64,000 nucleotides of DNA from Neoaquamicrobium microcysteis (GCF_008180155.1 NZ_VSZS01000060.1:124001-188000); one strand, 5' to 3'. Shown: positions 25,008-34,550, counted from the first letter of the stretch. Notes: generated by a model from the sequence alone, not told the origin. Program-made: numbers and translations.

Positions 25008-26165
25008 ATGACGGTGGTGCCGGTTACGTCGGCCGATCTGGATGCGGCGGAGGTCTCCTGGTTCGCGGCTCTCTGCTCCGATGACTACCGACATCTCGGC
25101 GTGCCGGACGGCAGCCTGCGCTCGAGCTGGGAACATTGTTCCGACATCGTCACAACCGCAGAGGAACTGGGCTTCCGCAACATCCTGTGCCCCTCCTCCT
25201 ATCAGGTGGGGCAGGACACGTTGTCTTTCGTAGCGGGCTGTGCGCCGATTACGTCAAGCATCAATTTGCTGGCCGCAGTGCGCTGCGGTGAGATGCAGCC
25301 CATCATGCTGGCGCGCACGGTGGCTACGCTCGACCACATGCTTAAAGGCAGGCTGACCCTCAACATCATATCCTCGGATTTTCCAGGCGAGACGGCCGAC
25401 AGCCGCTTCCGCTACCAGCGCTCGCGCGAGGTGGTGCAGATCCTGCGGCAGGCATGGGAGCGCGACGAGATCGATCACCATGGCGAAGTGTACGATTTCG
25501 CCAAAGTGTCGGCCGACCCGGCAAAGCCCTACCAGCAAAATGGCGGGCCGCTGCTCTATTTTGGCGGCTATTCCCCCGATGCGCTGGAACTGTGCGCCGA
25601 GCATTGCGACGTCTACCTGATGTGGCCGGAAACGAAAGAGCAGCTTGCCGAACGGATGCGCGCGGTGCACGAGCGCGCCGCCGCCTACGGCCGCACGCTA
25701 GACTATGGTCTGCGGGTCCACATGATCGTGCGCGACACCGAGGCGGAAGCGCGCGAATACGCGCGAGAACTGGTGTCGAAACTGGATGACGAGCAGGGCA
25801 GGGCGATCCGCGCCCGTGCGCTCGACGCAACTTCGCTGGGTGTCGCGCAGCAGGCGAAAAACCGGGAGGCTGCCGACGCGGAGGGTTTCATCGAGCCGCA
25901 TATGTGGACCGGTGTGGGGCGTGCGCGCTCGGGCTGCGGCGCGGCACTGGTCGGATCGACCGATCAGGTGCTCTCCGAGATCGAGGCCTACCGCAAGATG
26001 GGCATCCGCGCCTTCATCTTCTCGGGCTACCCGCATCTGGACGAATGCCGATCGTTCGGCGAGCGCGTTCTGCCGCAGCTTTCGACATGCTCGCTGCCGC
26101 ATGTGTATGGCCGCGTACCAGACGGTCTGCCAGCAACGCCGCTTGGAACGGGAGAACGCCGCTGA
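25008..26165 (+). CDS. SsuD-like FMNH2-dependent monooxygenase
   Basis: The 385-aa protein aligns by eye along the length of alkanesulfonate monooxygenase SsuD. Matching points are [68 protein letters not shown] with [23 protein letters not shown] and [20 protein letters not shown]. It would use FMNH2 from a partner reductase and oxygen to release sulfite from a sulfonate or to oxidise a related substrate. Some SsuD active-site positions may differ, so the substrate is open. The gene is the first of three overlapping genes and ends in TGATG with the aldo-keto reductase. Confidence 0.88.
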   Translation: MTVVPVTSADLDAAEVSWFAALCSDDYRHLGVPDGSLRSSWEHCSDIVTTAEELGFRNILCPSSYQVGQDTLSFVAGCAPITSSINLLAAVRCGEMQPIMLARTVATLDHMLKGRLTLNIISSDFPGETADSRFRYQRSREVVQILRQAWERDEIDHHGEVYDFAKVSADPAKPYQQNGGPLLYFGGYSPDALELCAEHCDVYLMWPETKEQLAERMRAVHERAAAYGRTLDYGLRVHMIVRDTEAEAREYARELVSKLDDEQGRAIRARALDATSLGVAQQAKNREAADAEGFIEPHMWTGVGRARSGCGAALVGSTDQVLSEIEAYRKMGIRAFIFSGYPHLDECRSFGERVLPQLSTCSLPHVYGRVPDGLPATPLGTGERR

Positions 26166-27058
26166 TGGAACGCGTTAAGCTGAGCAGCGGTCTTGAACTG
26201 TCTCGCATCGTCTATGGCATGTGGCGGCTGGGCGACGACCGCGATACGTCGCCGAAGCATATACAGGCGAAGATTGAGGCCTGTCTTGAGCAGGGCATCA
26301 CCACACTTGACCAGGCGGACATCTATGGCGGCTACCAGGCCGAAGCGTTTCTGGGCGGTTGCTTCCAGGCGGCGTCCCACCTGCGCGACAAGGTTGAGAT
26401 CGTCACCAAATGCGGCATCGTCGCGCCTGTAGGTCGCTATGCGGACCGGCGCGTAAAGCACTACGACACGACGGCAGCGCATATCAGGCATTCGGTTGAT
26501 GACTCGCTCAAGGCGATGGCGATCGAGCGCATAGACCTGCTGCTTGTCCACCGCCCCGATCCGTTGATGGACCACCACGAAACCGGCGCGGCGCTGGATG
26601 AGGCCGTGCGATCGGGCAAGGTGCGCGCCGTCGGCGTCTCGAACTTTCGGCCCTACGACTTCACCCTGCTTCAGTCGGCCATGAAGATGCCGCTTGTCAC
26701 GAACCAGATCGAGCTGTCGCTGGCGGCGCATGAAAGCTTCGTCAACGGAGATGTCGCCTTCCTGCAGGAACGCGGCCTTGCGCCGATGGCATGGTCGCCG
26801 CTCGGTGGCGGCAGGTTGATGCGGGAGGCGGGCACCCCGCTCGGCCAGAAGCTTTCGGCGGTCGCAGAGGAATGCGGCGTGGATGCGTCGGCTGTCGCGG
26901 TTGCGTGGCTGCTCGCCCACCCTTCCCGCATCCTGCCGGTGATGGGCACCAACGACCCGTCGCGCATCGCTGCACTGTCGAGCGCGCTGTCTGTGCCGAT
27001 GGACCGCGAGACATGGTTCGAGCTCTATACCGCTGCGCTTGGAAGGGAGGTCGCCTGA
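26165..27058 (+). CDS. Aldo-keto reductase, YdhF-like
   Basis: The 297-aa protein is an NADPH-binding AKR barrel: LSRIVYGMWRLGDD at the start, ITTLDQADIYGGYQAE with the catalytic Asp and Tyr, VTKCGIV with the Lys, IDLLLVHRPDPLMD with the His, and AVGVSNFRPYD. The late ILPVMGTNDPSRI binds the cofactor. It reduces aldehydes or ketones, plausibly the carbonyl released by the monooxygenase beside it. Its start overlaps the monooxygenase stop by one base and its stop overlaps the flavin reductase start, so the three are made together. Confidence 0.9.
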   Translation: MERVKLSSGLELSRIVYGMWRLGDDRDTSPKHIQAKIEACLEQGITTLDQADIYGGYQAEAFLGGCFQAASHLRDKVEIVTKCGIVAPVGRYADRRVKHYDTTAAHIRHSVDDSLKAMAIERIDLLLVHRPDPLMDHHETGAALDEAVRSGKVRAVGVSNFRPYDFTLLQSAMKMPLVTNQIELSLAAHESFVNGDVAFLQERGLAPMAWSPLGGGRLMREAGTPLGQKLSAVAEECGVDASAVAVAWLLAHPSRILPVMGTNDPSRIAALSSALSVPMDRETWFELYTAALGREVA

Positions 27059-27588
27059 TGTATCACTTCGCCGACGCGGAGCCCGACCGCTCCATGAAGC
27101 GTTTTGTGCCCGGCCCGGAAAGGCAGCGCGAGTTTCGTGACGCGCTCGGGCGTTTCGCGACGGGCGTCACCGTGGTCACGACGATCACGGATGAGGGGCC
27201 GGTCGGCATTACCGCCAACAGCTTTTCCTCGGTGTCGCTCGAACCCCCCATAGTGCTGTGGTCGATAGGACGCCATTCCCGGCGGTTTCCGGCTTTCGAG
27301 CGCTGCGAGCGCTTTGCCGTCCACGTGCTGGGAGCCGACCAGATCGATCTCAGCCGGCGCTTCGCGCGCTCCGGCGACGCGTTCACAGGGCTGGAGCATG
27401 ACAGGAACGAAGATGGCGTGCCGCTGCTGCGTGGCTGCCTTTCGCGCTTCGAATGTGAGCGGTTCGCAGCCCATGATGGCGGCGACCACGTCATCATGGT
27501 CGCACGGGTAAATGCCGCCAGCCTCGCCAACGGCGAGCCGCTGCTGTTTGCCGCAGGAGGTTACGGCAGGTTCGATCGGTTCGTGTGA
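27058..27588 (+). CDS. Flavin reductase (FMN-dependent, short-chain DIM6/NTAB type)
   Basis: The 176-aa protein has the flavin reductase split-barrel core: FRDALGRFATGVTVVTT, GITANSFSSVSLEPPIVLWS and FAVHVLGADQIDLSRRFA, with GDHVIMVARV near the end. It would supply reduced FMN to the SsuD-like monooxygenase. The one-base overlap with the aldo-keto reductase (TGATG) and the shared operon make this pairing likely. It converges on the LacI-type regulator gene 20 bases downstream. Confidence 0.92.
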   Translation: MYHFADAEPDRSMKRFVPGPERQREFRDALGRFATGVTVVTTITDEGPVGITANSFSSVSLEPPIVLWSIGRHSRRFPAFERCERFAVHVLGADQIDLSRRFARSGDAFTGLEHDRNEDGVPLLRGCLSRFECERFAAHDGGDHVIMVARVNAASLANGEPLLFAAGGYGRFDRFV

Positions 27589-27608
27589 TGAGGCAAGGGG
27601 AGGAGGCC

Positions 27609-28667
27609 TCAATCGTCTCGTCGGACAGGACCCGTCGACTGGCGTTGGACGATGTGGCAGGCAAACTCCACGCGGCGGGGCGGGAGGTGGCGCCCCCCGA
27701 GGTCGTCGAGCAGAAGATCGAGCGCGGCCGCGCCGATCTCGCGCATCGGAATGTGCATGGTCGAAAGCGGCGGGTTGTGAAACGCGGCCTGCGGCAGGTC
27801 GTCCATGCCCATCACAGACACGTCGGACGGCACCTTCAGGCCCGCAGCTTCGAGCCCCATCATCGCGCCGACTGCGAGGCTGTCACCGGCAGCCAGAACG
27901 GCGGTGAAATCGCGTCCGTTCTGCTTCAGCCGCTGGCCGATGGCTTCGGCAGCGAGCTCCGGCAGCCAGTCCGGCACATCGACCACCATGTCGGCGGCTG
28001 CGCCCAGGCCATACGCGCGAAGCGCGTCCTGCCAGCCCTCGAAGCGCCGCTCGATGGTGCGCCGGCCGCGCCGCATCAGGAACAGGATACGCTCGTGACC
28101 CTGCGCGATCAGGTGTTCGGTCGCCAGCCGCGCGGCCGAACGGTTGCATGGCGTGACGCTGGAGCGGCGCATCTCGGGATCGTCGCCGTTCACCAGCACG
28201 ATGGGTTTGTCGAAACCGCTGGCGAGCGTGAGCATGGACTCGTCGTCGAGCGTCAGGAACAGGCAGCCGACGACGCCGTCGTCGTCGCGGGCTTCCTCAA
28301 GAAGCGCCATTTCCTCGCCAGTGTTGGCGATGGCGCGCGAGACGATCTCGACACCCAGCGCGCTCGCTCGCTCGTTCAGCCCTTCAAGTACGTAGAAGGT
28401 GAACTGGTTGCGCACGTAGTCGACCATCGCAGCGCTGGAGGCCGCCAGGATCACCTTTCGGCCCGCTATCGAGGCGGGAACGGTATAGTTGAGCTTGCGC
28501 GCGGTCTCGATGATGGCGGCGCGAAGGTCGTCACGCACGCCCTTCCCGCCTGCGAGTGCGCGGGAGGCTGTGCTGACCGAAACGCCGCAGCGTGCGGCGA
28601 CATCTTCCAGCCGCACACGGCGGCTGGGCGTGGCGCGTTTTCCGCCGGCAATCATGGGTGCGCGCAT
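27609..28667 (-). CDS. LacI-family transcriptional regulator
   Basis: The roughly 352-aa protein has the LacI helix-turn-helix (VRLEDVAARCGVSVSTASRALAG) and hinge region. A periplasmic-binding-like sensor domain follows, with PIVLVNGDDPEMR, RILFLMRRGRR and VMGMDDLPQAAFHNPPLSTM. Starts at 28667 and 28655 are both possible. It is divergent to the GH105-KduI-ABC operon, and the intergenic region holds palindromes typical of LacI-family operators. It probably represses that operon until a uronate-containing oligosaccharide or its product binds. Confidence 0.9.
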   Translation of the reverse strand: MRAPMIAGGKRATPSRRVRLEDVAARCGVSVSTASRALAGGKGVRDDLRAAIIETARKLNYTVPASIAGRKVILAASSAAMVDYVRNQFTFYVLEGLNERASALGVEIVSRAIANTGEEMALLEEARDDDGVVGCLFLTLDDESMLTLASGFDKPIVLVNGDDPEMRRSSVTPCNRSAARLATEHLIAQGHERILFLMRRGRRTIERRFEGWQDALRAYGLGAAADMVVDVPDWLPELAAEAIGQRLKQNGRDFTAVLAAGDSLAVGAMMGLEAAGLKVPSDVSVMGMDDLPQAAFHNPPLSTMHIPMREIGAAALDLLLDDLGGRHLPPRRVEFACHIVQRQSTGPVRRDD

Positions 28668-28682
28668 CCTGCCAAAATCCCG

Positions 28683-28728
28683 TTGCGGCAATCTGCAAAG
28701 AATTTTCAGATTGCGCAACTCTTTGCAG
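28683..28728. promoter_or_regulatory. LacI-type operator cluster
   Basis: TTGCGGCAA (28683-28691) and TTGCGCAA (28711-28718) are perfect palindromes with the central CG or CGG typical of LacI-family sites. They lie in larger nested repeats: GCAATCTG (28688-28695) with CAGATTGC (28707-28714), and CTGCAAAGA (28693-28701) with TCTTTGCAG (28720-28728). The cluster sits between the divergent regulator and GH105 genes. Confidence 0.6.
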
Positions 28729-28772
28729 TGTGGAACTTGTCATGTCCACACGGAAGCGACACGGGAGGAGAC

Positions 28773-29879
28773 GTGGCTTCGTCGGCAGCAACGATACGTG
28801 CGCATATGGAGCGTCTGGTCCGTGGCATGACCGAACTGCGGCATGACGGACGTTTCGACGAGCCCAATCTCGACGGCAGCGCGGGCGATTATATCAGCTT
28901 TGATTCCTGGGAATGGCCTCAGGGCGTGGGGCTCTATGGGCTCGTTCGGCTATGGCTCTACACCGGCGACGCCGGGCTGCGCGCAACGATCGAGGCTTGG
29001 TATGAGCGCCGCATCGACGCCGGGCTGCCGCCGCTGAACATCAACACGACCGCGCCGATGCTCGCGCTGTCGCTGCTGTGGCGCGAAACCCGCGATCCCC
29101 GATGGGAAAAGCCGCTCGCCGAATGGGCCGAGCGGGTGATGCGCGATCTGCCGCGTACGCCGGAAGGCGGCTTCCAGCACGACGTATCCGACAAGGTCAA
29201 CGACGACGAGCTGTGGGACGACACGCTGTTCATGGCCGGTCTGTTCCTTGCCTGCTACGGCAGCGCCGCCGCCAAGCCCGAGCTGGTGCAGGAAGCGCAG
29301 CGCCAGTTCCTTGTCCACTCGCGTTATCTTGCCGATCCGCAGAGCGGGCTTTGGTTTCACGGTTGGACCTTTGCAGGGCGGCACAATTTCGCCCGTGCGC
29401 TATGGGCGCGCGGCAATGCGTGGATCACCGTCGGCATTCTCGACCTGATCGAGCTTTGCGACGTGGCAGAGCCGCTCCGGTCCTACCTCCTGGGCATATG
29501 GGAAACCCAGGTCGAGGCGCTGCTGAAGCTGCAGGTGCCGTCGGGCGCATGGCGCACGCTGCTGGACGACCCGTCGTCCTATGAGGAAATGTCGGCAACG
29601 GCCGGGTTCGGATACGGGCTTCTCAAGGCCGCTCGGCTGGGTTTCGGGCCGCAGGCATGCGGGGCTGCAGGCGGCCGTGCACTGGAAGCAGTTCTTACCA
29701 ACATAGGCGCCGACGGCGTGCTGGGCAACGTGTCCTACGGCACCCGCATGGGCCACGATCTGCAGTTCTACCGCGACATACCCATCCAGCCCACGGGGTA
29801 CGGACAGGCGCTGGCGATCCTGTGTCTGACGGAAGGGCTGATCCACGCGCAGCAAAAGGAAGAAGGCAAGGCAGCATGA
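28773..29879 (+). CDS. GH105/GH88-like unsaturated glucuronyl/galacturonyl hydrolase
   Basis: The 368-aa protein starts at GTG 28773, four bases after GGAGG; an ATG at 28806 is the alternative. It has the alpha/alpha-barrel motifs of GH105: YISFDSWEWPQGVGLYGL, DELWDDTLFMAGLFLA with the catalytic Asp region, and ARALWARGNAWITVGILDL. These enzymes remove the unsaturated uronic acid from oligosaccharides made by polysaccharide lyases, giving 5-keto-4-deoxyuronate. No signal peptide is seen, so it acts in the cytoplasm after import. The next gene, KduI, overlaps by ATGA and uses the expected product. Confidence 0.88.
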   Translation: MASSAATIRAHMERLVRGMTELRHDGRFDEPNLDGSAGDYISFDSWEWPQGVGLYGLVRLWLYTGDAGLRATIEAWYERRIDAGLPPLNINTTAPMLALSLLWRETRDPRWEKPLAEWAERVMRDLPRTPEGGFQHDVSDKVNDDELWDDTLFMAGLFLACYGSAAAKPELVQEAQRQFLVHSRYLADPQSGLWFHGWTFAGRHNFARALWARGNAWITVGILDLIELCDVAEPLRSYLLGIWETQVEALLKLQVPSGAWRTLLDDPSSYEEMSATAGFGYGLLKAARLGFGPQACGAAGGRALEAVLTNIGADGVLGNVSYGTRMGHDLQFYRDIPIQPTGYGQALAILCLTEGLIHAQQKEEGKAA

Positions 29880-30712
29880 CGATGAGAGTTCTCTACGGCG
29901 CAGGCCCGGGCGATATCGACGGCTACGGCACGGACCGGCTGCGCGCGGAGTTCCTCATCGAGAAGCTGTTCGTGCAGGGCGAGCTTGCCTTCGCCTACAC
30001 CCATGTCGACCGGATGATCGTCGGCGGTGCGGTGCCGACTGGTGCGAAGCTCTCCTTCGGCGACGGTAAGGATGTCGGCACGCCGCATTTCTTCACCGCG
30101 CGCGAGATGGGCATCGCCAATCTCGGCGGTCCGGGCGCGATCACCGTGGACGGAAGGCGTTTTGCACTCGAGAACCGCGACATCCTTTATGTGGGGCGCG
30201 GCGCGAAGGAAGTGGTGCTGGAAAGCGAGGATGCCGCAAGGCCGGCATGGTTCTACATGAACTCCGTGCCGGCCGGCGCGGATATCGAGCACCGCCTGAT
30301 CCGCAAGGCGGAGGCCAAGCCGCTCGATCTTGGCGAGGAAAAGCGCGCCAACAAAAGGCGGCTCGCCATGTACATCCACCCGGAAGTCGCGCCATCCTGC
30401 CTGCTCCTGATGGGCATCACCGACCTCGCGCCCGGCAGCGTTTGGAACACGATGCCGCCGCACCTGCATGAGCGCCGCATGGAGGCATACCTCTATTTCG
30501 ATATGGCCGCGGAGGACCGCGTCGTTCACCTGATGGGCCGGCCGGACAACACGAGACACCTAATGGTGGCGAATGGCGACTGCGTGCTCTCGCCGGCATG
30601 GTCGATCCACATGGGAAGCGGCACCGGCCCCTACGCCTTCGTGTGGGGCATGACCGGCGAGAACCAGGCCTATAACGACGTCACTCCCGTCCCTGTCGAG
30701 AGGCTGCGATGA
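29876..30712 (+). CDS. kduI: 5-keto-4-deoxyuronate isomerase
   Basis: The 278-aa protein has the same length as E. coli KduI. The metal site is in NTMPPHLHERRMEAYLYF (two His and a Glu), with VGGAVPTGAKLSFGDG near the start and a late cupin strand (SPAWSIHMGSGTGPYAFVW). It converts 5-keto-4-deoxyuronate into 2,5-diketo-3-deoxygluconate, the step after GH105 or oligouronide lyases. No kduD or kdgK is in the window, so later steps must be encoded elsewhere. It overlaps genes on both sides by ATGA. Confidence 0.93.
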   Translation: MTMRVLYGAGPGDIDGYGTDRLRAEFLIEKLFVQGELAFAYTHVDRMIVGGAVPTGAKLSFGDGKDVGTPHFFTAREMGIANLGGPGAITVDGRRFALENRDILYVGRGAKEVVLESEDAARPAWFYMNSVPAGADIEHRLIRKAEAKPLDLGEEKRANKRRLAMYIHPEVAPSCLLLMGITDLAPGSVWNTMPPHLHERRMEAYLYFDMAAEDRVVHLMGRPDNTRHLMVANGDCVLSPAWSIHMGSGTGPYAFVWGMTGENQAYNDVTPVPVERLR

Positions 30713-33222
30713 ACGCAACAGGGCACGTCAGGGGCGATTTCGCGCTGCGCCGGCCGCTCGCAGCCGGCTCGCCCATCGTCTACTGGCAGCTCGGCGCAAC
30801 GGCCGAGCAGCGTTATGACGTACCCGACCAGCCGATGAAGGGGGAGATGGACCCCTTCTTCTTCCTGACCAAGCACAAGAATTTCATCCCGCACGAATAT
30901 CCCTGTCGAACGCAGTTCATCGCAGATCGGCGCGGCAAGCGGCCGCTCCCGCAGGGCGCGTTCGCGGCGGTGCGCAACTGGCTGCCATTCGGCTCGCCGC
31001 GTGTCGATCTCTCAGGCTTCTGGTTCCGTCCCACCGTCATCGGTACATGGGCACGCACGGTCATCGCGGCATCTACTCCCGGCCGCGCCCGGCTACGCCT
31101 GCGCACCTGCGGTGGGGCGGTTCTTTTCGTCAACGGCGCCGAGGTGGGCTGGATGGCGCCCTACGGTCGCAACCTCGAAACCGAAGTCGAACTCGAGGCG
31201 GATCTAGCCGCCGGAGCGAACGAGATCGCGCTGTGGTTCGACGATTTGGCCGAGCGTGACGCGCGCTACTATTTCCAGCTCGACTATCTGGAAGGTCCGA
31301 CGGCCGAACACGCATTGCCCACCGCCGCGCAAGGGGAAATCGCTGCGGCGATCGAGGACGCGCTGGAGGCGATGCATTTCGAGAAGCCGTCTTATGTCGA
31401 CGGTGAAGTGGCGCTGCTGACGGCGGCGCCATTGCCGGTGGATGCCGACGTATCCGTGGTGGTCGAGGGCGACTTCATGTCCATCGAGGAGCCTTTGAAG
31501 CTGCAGCGCGGCCTAAGGGCGGGCGAGGCCCGTTTGCCCATAGCGGATACGAACGACCTGCCGGCCGACTTTCGTCACTTCAAGGTGACCCTGACGGCTT
31601 CCGGCTTCAGCGCATCGCGCGTGTTCGGCGTCGAGATTTGCCACGCCGCCCGGCAGGGCGCTGCGCCGAAGGCACTGGCGGCGCGCGTGACCGAAGCGCT
31701 GGACGAGGTGGCGCTGCACGCCGAGGCCGACACGGTACGCGCATTGGCGCGGCTTGCTACGGGATGCGGTGGCACCGAAACCGACGCGATGATCGAAGGC
31801 GCGTTGCCGGCTATCGAAGACTGTCATGACTGCGCCGACTTCATTCTTGTGCCGCTTCTGTGGTGCCGCCATTCCTACGCCGATACCATCACTCCCGCGC
31901 TGGTCGAGCGCATCGACGCGGCAATCCTCGGGTATCGCTACTGGATGGATGAGCCGGGCAACGACGTGCAGTGGTATTTTTCGGAGAACCACGCGCTCCT
32001 ATTCCACACGGCCGCCTATCTCGCTGGCCACGTGCTGCCAGAAAGACGCTTCGTCCGGTCAGGCCGGTCCGGTAAGGATCAGTCGGCTGTCGGCCTTGCT
32101 CGCGTGCGCGCATGGCTCGACCATTTCGAGCAATGGGAGATGGCTGAATTCAACTCGGCCCCGTATTTCCCCATCGATCTCAAGGGACTTACAGCGCTCT
32201 ACGCCCTTGCGCCCGACGAAGACGTCAGGAAACGGGCGTGCGCTGCAATCATCCGTCTTGTCGAAGTCGTCGCGCGCTCGGCCCATCGTGGCGTGTTGAC
32301 CGGTGCACAGGGCCGTTCCTACGAACATACGCTGCGCGCGGCGCGGTCGCTGGAGCTGTCGGGCATAGCCCGCATGGTCTGGGGCAGCGGCAATTACGGC
32401 ATGCGGTTTCACGCGCTGCCGCAACTGGCGCTATGCCTGCGAGATCACGGCCTCGAAATCCCTCAGGCGCTGGCGGACATCGCATCTTTCGATTCGCCCG
32501 GCGCGCAGGAATGGTGCTTCGCACAGGGGCAGGGCCGCATCGCCAAGCTGTACCACTGCAAGACGCGCGACTGGGCGATGGGCACGGCGGTGGCCTATCG
32601 CTGGAATGAATGGGGCTATCAGGAAACGGTGCTGCATCTGCGGATGGGCGACAACGCCGATGCACAGGTCTGGATCAACCATCCCGGAGAGACGATCCAT
32701 TCGGGCTACGGCCGGCCGTCATACTGGGGCGGTTCCGGCACCTTGCCGCGCGTCCAGCAATATCGCGGCCTAGCCGTCTTGCTTTTTGATTGCGCTGCCG
32801 AGCAACCAGATTTCACGCACGCATGGTTTCCGAAGGGCATTTTCGACGAGGTGGGGATCGACGGAGACACGGCTCATGCGCGTAGCGGAAACGCTCTGCT
32901 CCAGCTCAGGGCCGGTGGTGGTTTGCAGCTTGTAGATCGCGGGCCGACGGCCGGCAACGAGTTGCGGGTGCAGGGTCGCAAGACTTCATGGATCGTGCGT
33001 CTCGGACAGGTCGATCGGCATGGAAAGCTGGACGCCTTTGCGCGAAACTTTTCCGCCATAACACTCCGCCGCGAAGAGGACGGCCTGCTGCTGGTGGACG
33101 ATCCGGAGTATGGTGTCGTCCGGTTCCATCCGGACGGACGTGTGGAGGCCGAGGGTCGTTTGATCGATCCCTCGCTATGGACGGTGAAGGGAGACGCCGT
33201 CCTGTTGAAGGACCCTGCCTGA
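30709..33222 (+). CDS. Large putative carbohydrate-active protein, family not recognised
   Basis: The 837-aa protein has no signal peptide. Residues about 90-200 look like a beta-sandwich carbohydrate-binding or accessory domain (ARLRLRTCGGAVLFVNG, AGANEIALWFDD). The middle (about 330-620) is helical, like an alpha/alpha toroid, with SENHALLFHTAAYLAG and GSGNYGMRFHALPQLAL. The C-terminal part is beta-rich (AWFPKGIFDEVGID, GGLQLVDRGPTAGNELRV). This architecture resembles heparinase II/III-like lyases and some glycosidases, but I cannot place it in a numbered family. Coupled to kduI by ATGA and followed by a sugar ABC importer, it probably acts on imported uronate oligosaccharides. Confidence 0.8.
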   Translation: MNATGHVRGDFALRRPLAAGSPIVYWQLGATAEQRYDVPDQPMKGEMDPFFFLTKHKNFIPHEYPCRTQFIADRRGKRPLPQGAFAAVRNWLPFGSPRVDLSGFWFRPTVIGTWARTVIAASTPGRARLRLRTCGGAVLFVNGAEVGWMAPYGRNLETEVELEADLAAGANEIALWFDDLAERDARYYFQLDYLEGPTAEHALPTAAQGEIAAAIEDALEAMHFEKPSYVDGEVALLTAAPLPVDADVSVVVEGDFMSIEEPLKLQRGLRAGEARLPIADTNDLPADFRHFKVTLTASGFSASRVFGVEICHAARQGAAPKALAARVTEALDEVALHAEADTVRALARLATGCGGTETDAMIEGALPAIEDCHDCADFILVPLLWCRHSYADTITPALVERIDAAILGYRYWMDEPGNDVQWYFSENHALLFHTAAYLAGHVLPERRFVRSGRSGKDQSAVGLARVRAWLDHFEQWEMAEFNSAPYFPIDLKGLTALYALAPDEDVRKRACAAIIRLVEVVARSAHRGVLTGAQGRSYEHTLRAARSLELSGIARMVWGSGNYGMRFHALPQLALCLRDHGLEIPQALADIASFDSPGAQEWCFAQGQGRIAKLYHCKTRDWAMGTAVAYRWNEWGYQETVLHLRMGDNADAQVWINHPGETIHSGYGRPSYWGGSGTLPRVQQYRGLAVLLFDCAAEQPDFTHAWFPKGIFDEVGIDGDTAHARSGNALLQLRAGGGLQLVDRGPTAGNELRVQGRKTSWIVRLGQVDRHGKLDAFARNFSAITLRREEDGLLLVDDPEYGVVRFHPDGRVEAEGRLIDPSLWTVKGDAVLLKDPA

Positions 33223-33284
33223 GCGGCGGGCGTTGAGGTAGAAATTCAAGCGGATCGGGAGCCGCAAAACCGGAGGAGAATACG

Positions 33285-34550
33285 ATGAAAAGCAGAAAAC
33301 TACTGTTGGCCCTTACAGCGGGCCTGATGTCATCGACCGTAGCTTTCGCGGGCGACGTTCGCGTCATGTGGTATTCCGATGGCGTGGAAGGCGAGGTCAT
33401 CCAAGACCTGCTCAACCGCTTCATGGAGGAAAACCCCGGCATCAACGTCATTCTCGACAATGTCGCCTATCAGGTGATCCAGGAGCAGTTGCCTATCGAG
33501 CTAGAGGCGGGCCGAGGGCCCGACATCGCTCGCGTCACCAACATCAAGACGCTGGCGGACCACTGGCTCGATCTGACCCCCTATATCGAGGATCCGGAAT
33601 ACTGGCAGACCAATCTAGGCGACCAGTTCGACTGGATGCGCCCCGACGGCTCCGACATCATTCCGGGCTTCATGACGCAGCTTACGCTGACCGGCGGCTT
33701 CGCCAACAAGACGCTGTTCGAGCAGGCCGGCGTGGAATTGCCGGGCGAGGACGCGACCTGGGACGAGTGGGTCGAGGCGGCCGGCAAGGTGCAGGACAGC
33801 CAGCAGCTCAACGCCGCCTTCGCGATCGACCGCACCGGCCACCGCATCTCGGCGCCCAATATTTCCTACGGCGCCAACTACATCGGCGAGGACAGGCTTC
33901 CCGCCCCGATCGATGATGCCACCAAGGAATTCACCACCAAGCTGGTGGAATGGACCGAGAGCGGCCGAATGAACAAAGAGGTCTGGGTTTCGGCGGCTGG
34001 CACCACCTACCGCGCTGCCGCGGACGACTTCATCAACGCCCAGATCGCTTACTACTATTCCGGCAGCTGGCAGATCGCCAACCTTTCGACCAAGATAGGC
34101 GATGCGTTCGACTGGGTCGCGACCGGCTCGCCCTGCGGCCCTGCCGCCTGCACAGGCCTGCCCGGCGGTGCCGCGCTCGTCGGCATCAAGTACACGCAGA
34201 ACCCGGAAGAAGTCGGCAAGGTGATGGATTACCTCGCCAGCGAAGACGTCGTTCGCGAGTTCACCGAGCGCACGCTTTTCCTGCCCGCCCACAAGGGCGT
34301 CATCGCTGGCGAGATTGATTTCCAGAGCGACGATCCCAACGTCAAGGCCGCGCTCGACGCCTTCGTGAAGGCGACCAGCAAGGTGAGCGAAGTCGCAAAC
34401 GCGCTTCCGGCCTGGAAGTGGGGCACCCCGGTCTATGGCGTGCTGGTCACGCGTATCAGCCAGGTGATGGCCGGCGAGCTGACGCTCGACGAAGCCTTCG
34501 CGCGCATGGACGAGGACATCGCGGCCCAGGTCGCGGAAGCCGGCAACTAA
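33285..34550 (+). CDS. Sugar ABC transporter substrate-binding protein (family 1)
   Basis: The 421-aa protein has a signal peptide (MKSRKLLLALTAGLMSSTVAFA). The mature part has the family pattern GDVRVMWYSDGVEGEVIQDL, LEAGRGPDIARVTN, WDEWVEAAGKVQDS and INAQIAYYYSGSWQIANL. It binds an oligosaccharide in the periplasm and passes it to the two permeases downstream. Its place after GH105 and KduI genes suggests an unsaturated uronate-containing oligosaccharide. GGAGGAG 6 bases before the ATG is a strong ribosome-binding site, consistent with high output. Confidence 0.92.
   Translation: MKSRKLLLALTAGLMSSTVAFAGDVRVMWYSDGVEGEVIQDLLNRFMEENPGINVILDNVAYQVIQEQLPIELEAGRGPDIARVTNIKTLADHWLDLTPYIEDPEYWQTNLGDQFDWMRPDGSDIIPGFMTQLTLTGGFANKTLFEQAGVELPGEDATWDEWVEAAGKVQDSQQLNAAFAIDRTGHRISAPNISYGANYIGEDRLPAPIDDATKEFTTKLVEWTESGRMNKEVWVSAAGTTYRAAADDFINAQIAYYYSGSWQIANLSTKIGDAFDWVATGSPCGPAACTGLPGGAALVGIKYTQNPEEVGKVMDYLASEDVVREFTERTLFLPAHKGVIAGEIDFQSDDPNVKAALDAFVKATSKVSEVANALPAWKWGTPVYGVLVTRISQVMAGELTLDEAFARMDEDIAAQVAEAGN

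Noticed and set aside
27585-28772. Long 5' extension of the GH105 frame (764 aa in total)
   Set aside because: The extension is antisense to the LacI-family gene and runs through the intergenic palindromes; GTG 28773 with GGAGG gives a normal GH105 length.
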